A stretch of DNA of 34,963 bases, taken from the NCBI GenBank assembly GCA_937876355.1, contig CALFHN010000019.1, positions 1 through 34,963 on the forward strand. Direction: 5' to 3'. The translations under genes were made by a program, and so were the position numbers. Below the pieces are notes generated by a model that saw only the letters and a list, made by a program, of their open reading frames with translations, had not been told where the DNA came from and did not search any database. This stretch comes from an uncultured Bacteroidota bacterium (GTDB lineage: Bacteria > Bacteroidota > Rhodothermia > Rhodothermales > UBA10348). Shown in pieces: positions 1 to 8,347 of this stretch. Position 1 is the first letter of the stretch; each line of letters opens with the position of its first letter.

Positions 1-1
1 A

Positions 2-823
2 GCACATGCCTCCCTTCGATTGGAAGAAAACCGCAATCGAAGACTTCCAGACCTCGAAAAAATGACAGATTTGGAGGAATACAATCAGCAATTAAATAGT
101 GCAGTTGACCAGTACATGTCTTTCATGGAAGAAGAAGAAATTATGCCCATGAAAGCCTATATGGATTTAGCTTTGAGAGAACGAATGGGTAGCTTTTCGG
201 TCAGCAATGGTATCCGAAGTTTCTTTGACGAAGTTACTTATCGAGATGCCTTGCCCATGCGCAGTCACGGCAATCATTGGTTTGATTTGGCGCGCATGCG
301 AGATGAACCCAATACAAGTCCTATTCGCCGTAGTCCGTTGTGGTACAACATTTTTGACGGCCGTGCCGAGGGCATGGCGACAGGTATGGAAGAAATGATG
401 ATGCACGCTGGTCTATTGGACGACAAACCTCAAGCTCGTGAATTGGTTTGGATTCTTCTGGCGCAACGAGCTGCCAGGGCGCTAGGTGGCTTGTATCAAC
501 ACGGTGGAGTAATGACTCACGAAGAGGCAGCCAAATTCGCTAGTAAATGGACGCCAAGAGGATACCTACCATGGGATGGCGGCACTATTCAAGGAGAGCA
601 ACATTTTTATCTGCGTCAACCGACGTATGGCGAAAGTTACGTAATCGGCAAAATTGAAGTTGAAAAATTACTAGCAGAGTATGCCAGGCAACGCGAAGAG
701 ACTTTTACGTTATATGAGTTTATGGACGACTTCAACGGTGTGGGCATGATTCCCGTCTCTCTTATGAACTGGGAAATGAACGGAGATTCATCGGAAATCG
801 AAGAAATGATCGCATCACAGTGA
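2..823 (+). CDS. DUF885-like protein, C-terminal part (5' end outside window)
   Basis: The frame is open to the left edge of the window, so the start lies outside and only about 273 residues are visible. A TTG at 20 is the first start-like codon but is not a convincing start. The C-terminal part resembles the DUF885 family: a segment equivalent to the family's 'RGYLPWDGGT' region, then 'LRQPTYGESYVIGKIEVEKL' (the family usually has a PG..xxYxxG match here), then 'FTLYEFMDDFNGVGMIPVSL', which matches the family's C-terminal F-(H/x)-D-x-x-x-G-x-(I/V)-P pattern. DUF885 proteins are often exported and metallopeptidase-like; no catalytic residue can be checked in this fragment. A strong hairpin terminator follows 84 nt downstream. 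The family call is by recognition only. Confidence 0.6.
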   Translation, partial: AHASLRLEENRNRRLPDLEKMTDLEEYNQQLNSAVDQYMSFMEEEEIMPMKAYMDLALRERMGSFSVSNGIRSFFDEVTYRDALPMRSHGNHWFDLARMRDEPNTSPIRRSPLWYNIFDGRAEGMATGMEEMMMHAGLLDDKPQARELVWILLAQRAARALGGLYQHGGVMTHEEAAKFASKWTPRGYLPWDGGTIQGEQHFYLRQPTYGESYVIGKIEVEKLLAEYARQREETFTLYEFMDDFNGVGMIPVSLMNWEMNGDSSEIEEMIASQ

Positions 824-906
824 CTTGCATGCTGGAAAGCAGGAATTACACTGTTTACCCAGCCCGATAGCAACAAGTTATCAATTCCTCCGTCCACGTG
901 ACGACG

Positions 907-938
907 ACGCGGCCCTGATACAATTATTAGGGCCGCGT
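907..938 (+). terminator. Rho-independent-like terminator
   Basis: A perfect 10-bp inverted repeat (ACGCGGCCCT / AGGGCCGCGT) has a 12-nt loop and is followed by a moderately T-rich tail. It sits between the DUF885-like gene and the permease on the same strand and would separate their transcripts. Confidence 0.75.
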
Positions 939-1023
939 TGCGTTTGTTAAAGGTGCACTCGTCTCATGGACTAGTTTCACATCGTTTCCTAAGCCCCTAC
1001 CAAATTTCCGGCCTTAAATTGTC

Positions 1024-3441
1024 ATGATTCAAAATCACTTCAATATTTTCTGGCGACATCTTCGACGCCAGCCTGTTTTCGCCAGCATAAATATCGTTGG
1101 ACTTGCAATAGGCATGTCTGCCTGCATGCTCATCTTGTTATTTGTACAAGAGCAACTATCGTATGAGAGCATGCACTCCAAAGCTAGCGAAGTGTACCGC
1201 GTACTTACTATAGATAAAGCGTTGGGCACTAACAACCAGCGTGTGGGGATTACACAGCCGGCACTAGGTGCCAATCTAGCGGACGCATTTCCTGAAATTG
1301 AAGCCGCATCTCGATTAACGTATGGGAATCAAACCTTACTTCGAAGAGGTGACCAAACCCCAGTTTTTGCGAATGAACTGAGGGAAGCTGATCCTAATTT
1401 TTTTGATTTTTTTGACTTCAGACTAATTCAAGGTGACCCCAGTTCAGCCTTGTCCGTTCCGTTTAGTCTCATTTTGACCGAATCTCTGGCAAAAACTGTT
1501 TTCGGATCCGACGACCCGATGGGCCAAATGATTCAAGATGGCGCCGGAGTAGAATATACCATTACGGGTGTGCTCGAAGATTTACCAGCGAACACTCACT
1601 TGACGTTTGATGCACTTGGAACCATCCTTACTTCGTTGTCACAAGAAAAAGCTGCTCAAGCACCGGGAAACATAGGTCCCACCTTTACCAACAGTTGGAA
1701 TGCTGTGGCAATGCCAACGTATGCTCGCCTAGTCCCTGGAACAAGTATTGTTGGAATGGATGAGCGGATAACCAATTTCATCCGTGACAGTGGAGTTCCA
1801 GAAAATTTTGAATCCACCTTACAACCCCTATTAGATGTCCATTTGGGATCGACAGACATCATTTTTGATCCCGTTCAAAACAAGGGAGATCGAAATACCG
1901 TCGTGATATTTGCGGCGATTGCATTTTTAATCCTGTTGATCGCTATTGTCAATTACCTCAATCTTTCTACCGCTCGAAGCACGGACAGAGCTCGCGAAGT
2001 AGGAATGCGAAAGGTAGTAGGTAGCAGCAAAGGTCAATTAATAGTGCAATTTTTAAGCGAATCGGTGTTAACTGCCCTGTCGGCTCTGGTTCTTGCTGTG
2101 TTGTTTGCGTTCATTTCCATTCCTTTTCTTAATTCGTTAGCCCAAAGTGATATATCCATCAATGGCAATAATGCTCTTATGTTAATTGGGTTTATGGCTG
2201 TTTTGGTGGTATTGGTTGGGGTGGTTGCAGGCATTTATCCAGCGTTTGCGCTTTCTGGCTTTAAGCCTGTTGATGTATTAAAAGGAGCCTTCAAATCGAG
2301 CCAACAAGGACGATACGTTCGAGTTGGGCTTGTTGTCGTTCAATTTGCACTCTCCATTGCCTTAATTGGGACTACTGGAATGGTACAAAAACAACTCGGC
2401 CATATTCAAAATATGGACATGGGATATGATCGAGATCAAGTTTTGCTTTTTGATATGGTAGATCAAACTATGACCTCAAGCCAAGACCTATTTCGAGAGC
2501 AACTGTCTGAAAGTTCTGCATTCAACACGATTGCCACCACCGGAGGTGTTCCCGGACGTCAAATTGGTCGAAGAGGACTTCAGCCAGAAGGCACATCTCC
2601 AGAAGAACGATGGATCTGGAGCGCTATGCAAGCTGCCCCTGAAACGCTCCCCGCTCTCGGAATTGAGATGGCAATGGGACGATCTTTTGATCGAGACAGA
2701 CCATCGGATGACACAGACGCCATTCTAATAAATGAAACTGCGGTTCAGCAACTCGGATGGGATGACCCACTTGAAAAACGAATCTTTTTCGGACAACAGG
2801 ATAGTACGGGACGGCGCGTCATTGGGGTCATTAAAAATTACCATTTTGCGGGTATTCATCAGAAAATTGAGCCCTTGATGATTCTGCCTTTGGGTCAGAG
2901 GGCCGGCCAGACGTTAGTTGCCCGTGTTGAATCGGGGCGGATTCCCGATGCTATTGCGGCTGCAGAAGCGGCGTGGGCCGGAGTATACCCCGACTATCCG
3001 TTTTCGTATTCATTTTTAGACGACGAATTCCAGCAACTGTACCAAAGCGATCAGGCAACTGGCATAGTCATTAATATTTTTGCCTCATTAGCCATCTTTA
3101 TCGCCTGTTTGGGTCTGTTTGGGCTAGTCAGTTTTTCCACGACCCAACGAACCAAAGAAATTGGGGTGCGCAAAGTATTGGGCGCATCTGCCCCTACTGT
3201 AATTAGATTATTGGTAGTTGATTTCGTCCGATGGGTCGTTTTGGCAAACGCAATAGCTTGGCCCTTAGCCTGGGTCACATCTTCCAAATGGTTAGAAGGA
3301 TTTGCTTATCACATTGACGTGGACCCTATGGTCTTAGTCGCTGCATCACTCATCACGCTAGGGATTGCAGTGGCAACGGTTGTTCTCCAATCTTGGAAAA
3401 CAGCTTCTATGAATCCAGTCAGGGCTTTGAGATATGAATAG
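1024..3441 (+). CDS. ABC transporter permease, MacB/FtsX type, two-module
   Basis: An 805-residue inner-membrane permease. It starts with a transmembrane helix at about residues 20-42 ('NIVGLAIGMSACMLILLFVQ'), then a MacB-type periplasmic domain to about 285, then three FtsX helices at about 290-412. A second module follows: one helix at about 433-452, a second periplasmic domain, and three C-terminal helices at about 680-800. Both FtsX modules carry the coupling-helix signature ('REVGMRKVVGSS', 'KEIGVRKVLGAS'). This is the usual architecture and length of the Bacteroidota 'ABC transporter permease' family, which works with a separately encoded LolD/MacB-type ATPase. No ATPase gene is nearby. 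Substrate unknown: lipoprotein, peptide or antimicrobial export are all possible. The C-terminus 'MNPVRALRYE' is the family's typical ending. A similar but divergent gene lies at 19460-21874 on the other strand. Confidence 0.9.
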   Translation: MIQNHFNIFWRHLRRQPVFASINIVGLAIGMSACMLILLFVQEQLSYESMHSKASEVYRVLTIDKALGTNNQRVGITQPALGANLADAFPEIEAASRLTYGNQTLLRRGDQTPVFANELREADPNFFDFFDFRLIQGDPSSALSVPFSLILTESLAKTVFGSDDPMGQMIQDGAGVEYTITGVLEDLPANTHLTFDALGTILTSLSQEKAAQAPGNIGPTFTNSWNAVAMPTYARLVPGTSIVGMDERITNFIRDSGVPENFESTLQPLLDVHLGSTDIIFDPVQNKGDRNTVVIFAAIAFLILLIAIVNYLNLSTARSTDRAREVGMRKVVGSSKGQLIVQFLSESVLTALSALVLAVLFAFISIPFLNSLAQSDISINGNNALMLIGFMAVLVVLVGVVAGIYPAFALSGFKPVDVLKGAFKSSQQGRYVRVGLVVVQFALSIALIGTTGMVQKQLGHIQNMDMGYDRDQVLLFDMVDQTMTSSQDLFREQLSESSAFNTIATTGGVPGRQIGRRGLQPEGTSPEERWIWSAMQAAPETLPALGIEMAMGRSFDRDRPSDDTDAILINETAVQQLGWDDPLEKRIFFGQQDSTGRRVIGVIKNYHFAGIHQKIEPLMILPLGQRAGQTLVARVESGRIPDAIAAAEAAWAGVYPDYPFSYSFLDDEFQQLYQSDQATGIVINIFASLAIFIACLGLFGLVSFSTTQRTKEIGVRKVLGASAPTVIRLLVVDFVRWVVLANAIAWPLAWVTSSKWLEGFAYHIDVDPMVLVAASLITLGIAVATVVLQSWKTASMNPVRALRYE

Positions 3442-3715
3442 AGCTGAGGCCCGTCAACCTCCGCAAGCTGTTTTATAGGCTTGTTCAAAAACACAAACCC
3501 ATCCTGCATTATATCCAGTCCGCGATTCAGAAGCGTTGTCTGGTAATGCTTTCCAACGACGTTCGCGCCCGAACGCATTTATCCCGAATTGGTCATGGAA
3601 ATCCTTGGCGATACTGGAATGCCTTGGGATTGGGAATACGATTGGTTGAACGTTTCGGGCTTAGATAGCCACTGAGAGAACTTGACGACGGGATTCAATA
3701 AAGGACGACGGGATC
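3442..3715. other. Intergenic stretch, possible gene relic
   Basis: No intact gene fits here. On the plus strand a short frame (about 3565-3676) encodes 'APERIYPELVMEILGDTG' followed by 'MPWDWEYDWLNVSGLDSH' and a stop. It looks protein-like but has an in-frame stop just upstream and no start. A minus-strand frame over the same bases ('HYQTTLLNRGLDIMQDGF' region, about 3440-3578) is also open. Which strand, if either, was coding cannot be decided by eye. No clear terminator hairpin for the permease or the facing YceI gene was found. Confidence 0.3.
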
Positions 3716-4324
3716 TTAAATATCTGAAACCGCAATCAAATGAAACCGAATTGTGATTTCATTCCTCGCTTTAACCAATCCCAAGAGCGCCGTCGGGGGC
3801 TTAACGCCGAAATCTGTCATCAACATTGAAACGGCGCCGAGGCCGTGCAGCGTGTTATTTTCATCAAAAAAGCCCTCAACTCGTACTGAAATGGACCGAG
3901 TTACTCCTGCAAGCGAAAGATTTCCAGTAGCTACTATTAGACGAGTACCTTTTGCTGAAGACGCAAGGTCAAGGACATCTACTGCGGTTAATTCGAATAC
4001 AATCCTTGGAAACGCTTCACTTTTTAATGATTCCCGGAGGTCACTATTCATTCTTCGATTTTGACAATCGAGTTTTGCGATCGGAACGGTTATGACAATT
4101 TTATTGCTGGCCGAATCTGCACCTTGGATTAGATTTTTAACAACTCCTTCTCCCACTATTTGTCCGGCCAAGCAGGTAAACGAATTTACCGTCGATGTAC
4201 CCTCTATCTGGAGCTGGCTTAGGGAGCTTATTTTATAACCTTGGCTCTTTATGGGAAGCGCAAACAGTCCCATAAGAGCTATCGCAACGAGTGTTGGGAG
4301 GAAGTTGATTCTGCGAGAAGTCAT
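3716..4324 (-). CDS. YceI-like periplasmic protein
   Basis: 202 residues starting at an ATG with a signal peptide ('LVAIALMGLFALPIKSQG', cleavage near residue 28). The mature protein has the YceI lipocalin-like pattern: an N-terminal 'IEGTSTVNSFTC' strand, a central 'MNSDLRESLKSEAFPRIVFE' segment (the family's M(N)xxLrs.dff....P.i.F block), 'GNLSLAGVTRSISV' (the G.LTi.GVTk.v block) and a C-terminal '(I)TIRF' strand. YceI-family proteins bind isoprenoid-type lipids in the periplasm. It is a paralogue of the gene at 5786-6385; both end in PPTALLG followed by an (I/V)TIRF strand. A strong terminator separates it from the barrel gene upstream, so it probably has its own promoter in 4325-4416. Its exact ligand is unknown. 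Confidence 0.85.
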   Translation of the reverse strand: MTSRRINFLPTLVAIALMGLFALPIKSQGYKISSLSQLQIEGTSTVNSFTCLAGQIVGEGVVKNLIQGADSASNKIVITVPIAKLDCQNRRMNSDLRESLKSEAFPRIVFELTAVDVLDLASSAKGTRLIVATGNLSLAGVTRSISVRVEGFFDENNTLHGLGAVSMLMTDFGVKPPTALLGLVKARNEITIRFHLIAVSDI

Positions 4325-4416
4325 TGCTGTTGGGCGCTTTAAAATGCCGCTGATTGATCGTGCTAAAATTTTAAGCTAGGGTACTACGACGTGGTGTCAG
4401 TTGAGTTTTAATAATG

Positions 4417-4445
4417 AGGGGGGCGCCGACTGGCGGCGCCCCCCT
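4417..4445 (-). terminator. Strong hairpin terminator after the barrel gene
   Basis: A perfect 11-bp GC-rich inverted repeat (AGGGGGGCGCC / GGCGCCCCCCT) with a 7-nt loop lies 47 nt past the end of the barrel gene. The sequence beyond it, read on the minus strand, is AT-rich (CATTATTAAAAC) rather than a clean T tract. The arms share GGGGGCGCC with the terminator at 16547-16583. Confidence 0.75.
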
Positions 4446-4491
4446 ACATGGTGCGACTGTACTTATCACACGAGTCCCAAGTGGACTTTCA

Positions 4492-5736
4492 CTAGAATGC
4501 TATAACTCCTTCAATGGTTACGCCATTGAATTTGCCATTTTCGTAGATCCCGGTTGGGTAATCATTGTAGTTCTGGCTAACATATGTGGCTTTCATAAGC
4601 ACGTTTGGAGTCAAGAACCATCCACCACCTACTTGAATCCGGTCAACTGTTACATCTTCGCCAGAAGCCAGTTCACCACTTACTGTGTTGTAGCGAGCTC
4701 CTAAGAACACGTCACCGAAGCGATAAATAGCGTCTACTGCGATCTGGTCGAACGTGCGTTCGGTTTGACCTGTTTTTTCGCCAGTAGCTGTTTCATAAAC
4801 GCCGTGGAGTTCGAAGTCCTGGAATTTGATGAATGGATTGATTTGAATAGCAGTGATCTTGTTGTTGAATCCAGGATTGATGCGGCCATTACGGAAGTCA
4901 TCACCTGATTTTTCAACCAAGACATCGTAGAAACGTGAACCAGCACGGTCCCCAGCAAATAAGGTATTGCTGATCGCTTTGCTAGTTGTATATACACTAC
5001 CAGACAAACGGACACGAAGGTCTTCGTTTAACTGACGATCAAATCCTACTTTTCCATAAATGGATGGAGTGCGATCGTCTGGAAGGTCTACGCGGCCTTT
5101 AATTTCGCCACCAGTCATGGCAACCATACCAAACAAACCGTTGTTCTGTACCATAACTTCGGCGCCAATTTCTGTGGCGAAAGAGTCCATGATCAAGTTG
5201 CCAACGAATGGATTGAAAAGGGCCATACCGTTATCCGTGCGACGGAAATGGGCATCACCGTAGTTGATTTCCATATGTCCAACACGAAGAGTAACGTATT
5301 CCATTAAGTTGTTAATGGCTTCGCTGTTAAGCATGGTCAATTTGTCGACTTGCATATAACCGCCTTTCACCCATGATTCTGAGTGGTGACGTGATGACAA
5401 GTAGGTAACTAGGTTAACCTGGATACCATCAGCCAACTGAGCGCCTAACATCAGGTTTGCGGTAGCAAGGTTGAATCCACTTCCGATATCCAAAAGCGGA
5501 GCTGCGCCCGAGTTCTCATGACTAAGAGACTGGAATTGCTGCGTGAAAGCGGCTCCCCAGAATACATTAAGGCCTGTAAACGGTGTGTCGTCTACTTTAC
5601 TGGTTTCAAATACGTTTAGTCCTTCTGAAGAGTAAGGTCTGAAGTATTGAAGAGGTTTTTGCTGGGCGAAGGCAAGCATTGGAAGTAATGCAATGACGGC
5701 AGCAAGTGAAAGAGTTTGTAGTATGCGAGTTTTCAT
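4492..5736 (-). CDS. Outer-membrane beta-barrel (porin-like) protein
   Basis: 414 residues with a clear signal peptide ending at 'LAFAQ' (about residue 25). The mature chain alternates hydrophobic and polar residues in short strands with many Gly and aromatic residues ('YVTLRVGHMEINYGDAHF', 'IYGKVGFDRQL', 'VDAIYRFGDVFLGARYNTVS') and ends in a C-terminal Phe after 'VTIEGVIA', the usual BAM recognition signature of outer-membrane barrels. I cannot assign it to a named porin family. It lies 49 nt downstream of a YceI-like gene on the same strand and is probably co-transcribed with it. The pairing suggests handling of a small lipophilic compound across the periplasm and outer membrane, which is inference only. 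Confidence 0.7.
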   Translation of the reverse strand: MKTRILQTLSLAAVIALLPMLAFAQQKPLQYFRPYSSEGLNVFETSKVDDTPFTGLNVFWGAAFTQQFQSLSHENSGAAPLLDIGSGFNLATANLMLGAQLADGIQVNLVTYLSSRHHSESWVKGGYMQVDKLTMLNSEAINNLMEYVTLRVGHMEINYGDAHFRRTDNGMALFNPFVGNLIMDSFATEIGAEVMVQNNGLFGMVAMTGGEIKGRVDLPDDRTPSIYGKVGFDRQLNEDLRVRLSGSVYTTSKAISNTLFAGDRAGSRFYDVLVEKSGDDFRNGRINPGFNNKITAIQINPFIKFQDFELHGVYETATGEKTGQTERTFDQIAVDAIYRFGDVFLGARYNTVSGELASGEDVTVDRIQVGGGWFLTPNVLMKATYVSQNYNDYPTGIYENGKFNGVTIEGVIAF

Positions 5737-5785
5737 ATGGCTAACCTGAATTGGTTCGCTTAGGTTTTTGAAGGAATTACTTGAA

Positions 5786-6385
5786 CTATTCGGGATGAGC
5801 TACGACGTTGAATCGAATCGTAACTTTATCACCGGTGTGTAAAGTGCCCAGTAATGCGGTTGGAGGATCAATGCTGAAGTCAGACATGACAAGCGCCACG
5901 CTTCCTTCTAACTGAACTTGATTGTTTGCAAGCAATTTGCCTGAAGTGCTCAAGTCAATTGGTTTGGTAACACCGGCCATTGTCAATGTGCCTTTTAGCA
6001 GTGCGCTAAAGGTGCGATCGGCGGTGGAGGTAGTTGTTGCGGATGCTAATTTAAAGGTCATATTGGTGGCCTTATTACCACCTAATGCCTTGCGCATCTT
6101 TTTATTCATCGATCCTTTTCCACAGTCGATATCTTCGATTTCAACTGTGAATGAACCAGATTCGAATTTCAAGGTTGCTGAAGCGGCTTGGAAGCCTGCA
6201 ACAAACGCCCCAGAGGATTTATTGATGTCACATGTCCAATCGTGAATGGTCGACGTTCCATCAATAAATAGCGTAGAGTCCGGAGCGAAAACATACCGAG
6301 TTTGACTCGAGGTAGATTGGGCTATGGAAGTCTGAGTGATCAATACTAAAAGTGAGAAGGAAAGTATTTTATAGAAGGCTCTCAT
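5786..6385 (-). CDS. YceI-like periplasmic protein
   Basis: 199 residues from the ATG at 6385. This start is chosen over an upstream in-frame one at 6460 because it begins the signal peptide ('MRAFYKILSFSLLVLITQTS', cleaved after IAQ) and has AAGGG about 7 nt upstream. The mature protein matches the YceI fold: 'LFIDGTSTIHDWTCDI', the block 'GSMNKKMRKALGGNKATNMT', 'KGTLTMAGVTKPIDL', and a final 'PPTALLGTLHTGDKVTIRF'. The GTSTIHDWT form is common in YceI proteins of Bacteroidota. It is the first gene of an apparent two-gene unit with the outer-membrane barrel that starts 49 nt downstream. Expected to bind a lipid or isoprenoid in the periplasm, with ligand unknown. Confidence 0.87.
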   Translation of the reverse strand: MRAFYKILSFSLLVLITQTSIAQSTSSQTRYVFAPDSTLFIDGTSTIHDWTCDINKSSGAFVAGFQAASATLKFESGSFTVEIEDIDCGKGSMNKKMRKALGGNKATNMTFKLASATTTSTADRTFSALLKGTLTMAGVTKPIDLSTSGKLLANNQVQLEGSVALVMSDFSIDPPTALLGTLHTGDKVTIRFNVVAHPE

Positions 6386-6854
6386 GATATATCCCTTGTT
6401 GGGTGATTTCGAGAGTAAAAATACTTTGGCCAATGGGTAGGGGAATACCCGACTTTCCAAGCTTGGCGTGACCGTAAAGCCTTACCAGCAGCGTAGGGGG
6501 CCTCCCTACGTGACCCCTCAAAGGATCATTTGGATCAAAAAAAGAGGATATTGACGGCTGTACGGCGTTTTTATTGCTTAAGGAGCCGGCTCGTACTTTT
6601 GATTAACGAATACTTCCGTGTCTCTTTTTCCGATTGCTCTTGCCGTTATTTATGCCAACAGGGTCTTATTGCGTCTTTTCATAGTGATGAAATCGCAGAT
6701 TTTGAATGGAAACCCATTAAAAATAATTCCCAATTGGGCCGCAAATCCTGGAATTTCGACTCAGGAGAGCAGGAATAACCACTCTGCACACTACTCCTAA
6801 TTCTCGAATTTCCGATTGAGGAAGGGAGGGAATATACCCGGTCGATTGCGCCTT
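6386..6854. other. 469-nt intergenic region upstream of the YceI-barrel unit
   Basis: No convincing gene. Two short plus-strand frames (6530-6778 and 6618-6800) have unlikely protein composition and no database-like features. A 7-bp hairpin (CGTAGGG / CCCTACG, 6492-6510, 5-nt loop) lies about 107 nt upstream of the YceI start and could be a terminator or an operator. The rest should contain the promoter of the YceI-barrel unit and the 3' end of the HmuY-like transcript. Confidence 0.4.
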
Positions 6855-7388
6855 CTACTTCGTCAAAACCCGGGATCCATCTTTTTGCATCAGATACCTA
6901 AACGAATAATAACGAGGAGTTTCGACGGGCCCATCTGTTGAAAATTCGCTTTTGTAATAGTCCAATATTTCGAGCTTGACGAATTTCCTTGTTTGCGTTT
7001 TAATCAAAAGGATTCGATTTTCGACGGGGGTAATTACGTGTGTGTTAAAGTCGTAATCAAACCATCCATCTGTGCCACCACTCGGCAACGTTAGAGGGCC
7101 AAGATCATTCGACAAATAGCCGGAATCCGGCGCTGTATTTAAGGAATCATAGGCCGCATCCATGTACTGTGCTGAGCCGCTTACTTGTATATTTGTCCCT
7201 TGAAAGGCAATATCCCAACCGCCGAATACTGCGGCTTCAGGGGCTACAATTTCCCCGCTTGACAGGTTGAAGTACACAAAACCATCCGATGTCGCGTCTA
7301 GCCCTTTGATTGATCGAGACTCGAGGATCTGAGCATGAACGAGGGGTGCAGCAGCCAACAACAACAACAGTATAAATAGACGTTTCAT
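6855..7388 (-). CDS. HmuY-like heme-binding family protein
   Basis: 177 residues with a signal peptide ('MKRLFILLLLLAAAPLVHAQ'). The mature protein carries the HmuY family pattern: 'GFVYFNLSSGEIV', 'WDIAFQGTNIQVSG', a W-F-D-Y-(N/D) segment followed by 'HVITPVENRILLIKT', and the C-terminal 'KLEILDYY ... YYSFRYLMQKDGSR' block. HmuY proteins are surface or periplasmic heme-binding proteins, usually lipoproteins next to a TonB-dependent receptor. This one has an ordinary signal peptidase I-type signal and no TonB receptor in the window, so its role in heme uptake is not shown. It stands alone on the minus strand, 76 nt downstream of the PhyH-like gene, and could be co-transcribed with it. Confidence 0.8.
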   Translation of the reverse strand: MKRLFILLLLLAAAPLVHAQILESRSIKGLDATSDGFVYFNLSSGEIVAPEAAVFGGWDIAFQGTNIQVSGSAQYMDAAYDSLNTAPDSGYLSNDLGPLTLPSGGTDGWFDYDFNTHVITPVENRILLIKTQTRKFVKLEILDYYKSEFSTDGPVETPRYYSFRYLMQKDGSRVLTK

Positions 7389-7464
7389 GTCCGGAAAGAT
7401 AGTATGGTCGATAAAAAGTGGTCAAGTTCTAATTAATGTACACACATATTATTCAGTTTGAATA

Positions 7465-8280
7465 CTAAGCTCTCTCGAATAAAATTGGGTTCAGGTGGGT
7501 TTTTATGACGTCTCCGATGGTCGAACCCGGGCACCATACCTCCCAATCTAGTTTTTGGTGTTCGTTTTCAGGGTTCTTCAATCGCATGTTTCCCTCCATA
7601 TATATGGTACACATCACTTTGCGAGTCTCCGAAGTGAGGTTTGGTGCTGCTCGGTGGTACGTCCATCCCGCATGAAAACTCACTTCACCCAAATCAAATG
7701 GCTCGATTACGTGCTCAAATCCCCCTTTGCGTAGGGCTTCATTGACCATCCGTTCGCTATCGTCACCGATAGGGAGCCCTCTGCCGTCGATTAATTCGTG
7801 GCTACCCGCACTAAATTCCAATGCTCCCATTTTCAGGGTAGTCTCTTGGAGCGGAATCCAAGCAGTAATGGACCGATCAGATTCCAAGGGCCAGTAATAT
7901 TGATCGGCGTGCCACGGAGTATATCCCCCTCCAGCTTCTTTAAACAAGGCCTGATCGTGATAGAGTCGAACAGACGAGACCTCCATTAATTGCGCAGCGA
8001 TTTGAGCCAATCTTGGACTAAATACCAGCTTTTTGATCTGCTCGTCCTGTCGCCACAAATTTGTGATTTGGATAAATGCCTTTGAATACGTGTCTCGGTC
8101 ATTCATTGGGCGTTTCTCGCGATTTAACTCATCGACTGAAGCTGAAATCACATCGTTGTAATAGCCTATTTCCCCACTTGACAGTACGTTTTTGAGTTTA
8201 ATGAACCGATATTTTTGATAAAATCGTATTTGCGCTTTTGTTACTCGATACGGCTCTCTGAGTAAGAATGAATCAATCAT
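7465..8280 (-). CDS. Phytanoyl-CoA dioxygenase (PhyH) family protein
   Basis: 271 residues, cytoplasmic with no signal. The start is the ATG at 8280; a GTG one codon earlier is possible. It is an Fe(II)/2-oxoglutarate-dependent oxygenase. The iron ligands are visible as the HxD pair in 'GYTPWHADQYYWP' (His124, Asp126) and a distal His in 'TYHRAAPNLTSETRK' (His209), with Arg220 as the likely 2-oxoglutarate carboxylate ligand. The segment 'SITAWIPLQETTLKMGALEF' is the usual PhyH core with the G-A-L-x-F strand. Substrate cannot be read from sequence. It is divergent from the sulfatase gene with 67 nt between starts, so the two may share a regulatory region. Confidence 0.88.
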   Translation of the reverse strand: MIDSFLLREPYRVTKAQIRFYQKYRFIKLKNVLSSGEIGYYNDVISASVDELNREKRPMNDRDTYSKAFIQITNLWRQDEQIKKLVFSPRLAQIAAQLMEVSSVRLYHDQALFKEAGGGYTPWHADQYYWPLESDRSITAWIPLQETTLKMGALEFSAGSHELIDGRGLPIGDDSERMVNEALRKGGFEHVIEPFDLGEVSFHAGWTYHRAAPNLTSETRKVMCTIYMEGNMRLKNPENEHQKLDWEVWCPGSTIGDVIKTHLNPILFERA

Positions 8281-8347
8281 CACATTCGCTTAGATTAGTT
8301 TCAAAGACTGCTGAACATACGTAACAACTTTATCCCGTTTTCAAACT

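Noticed and set aside
3309..3578. Minus-strand frame over the end of the first permease
   Set aside because: Most of it is antisense to the well-supported permease; only the part outside is considered a possible relic.
6530..6800. Two short plus-strand frames in the gap between YceI and HmuY-like genes
   Set aside because: Unlikely amino-acid composition, mutual overlap in different frames, no ribosome site and no recognisable domain.
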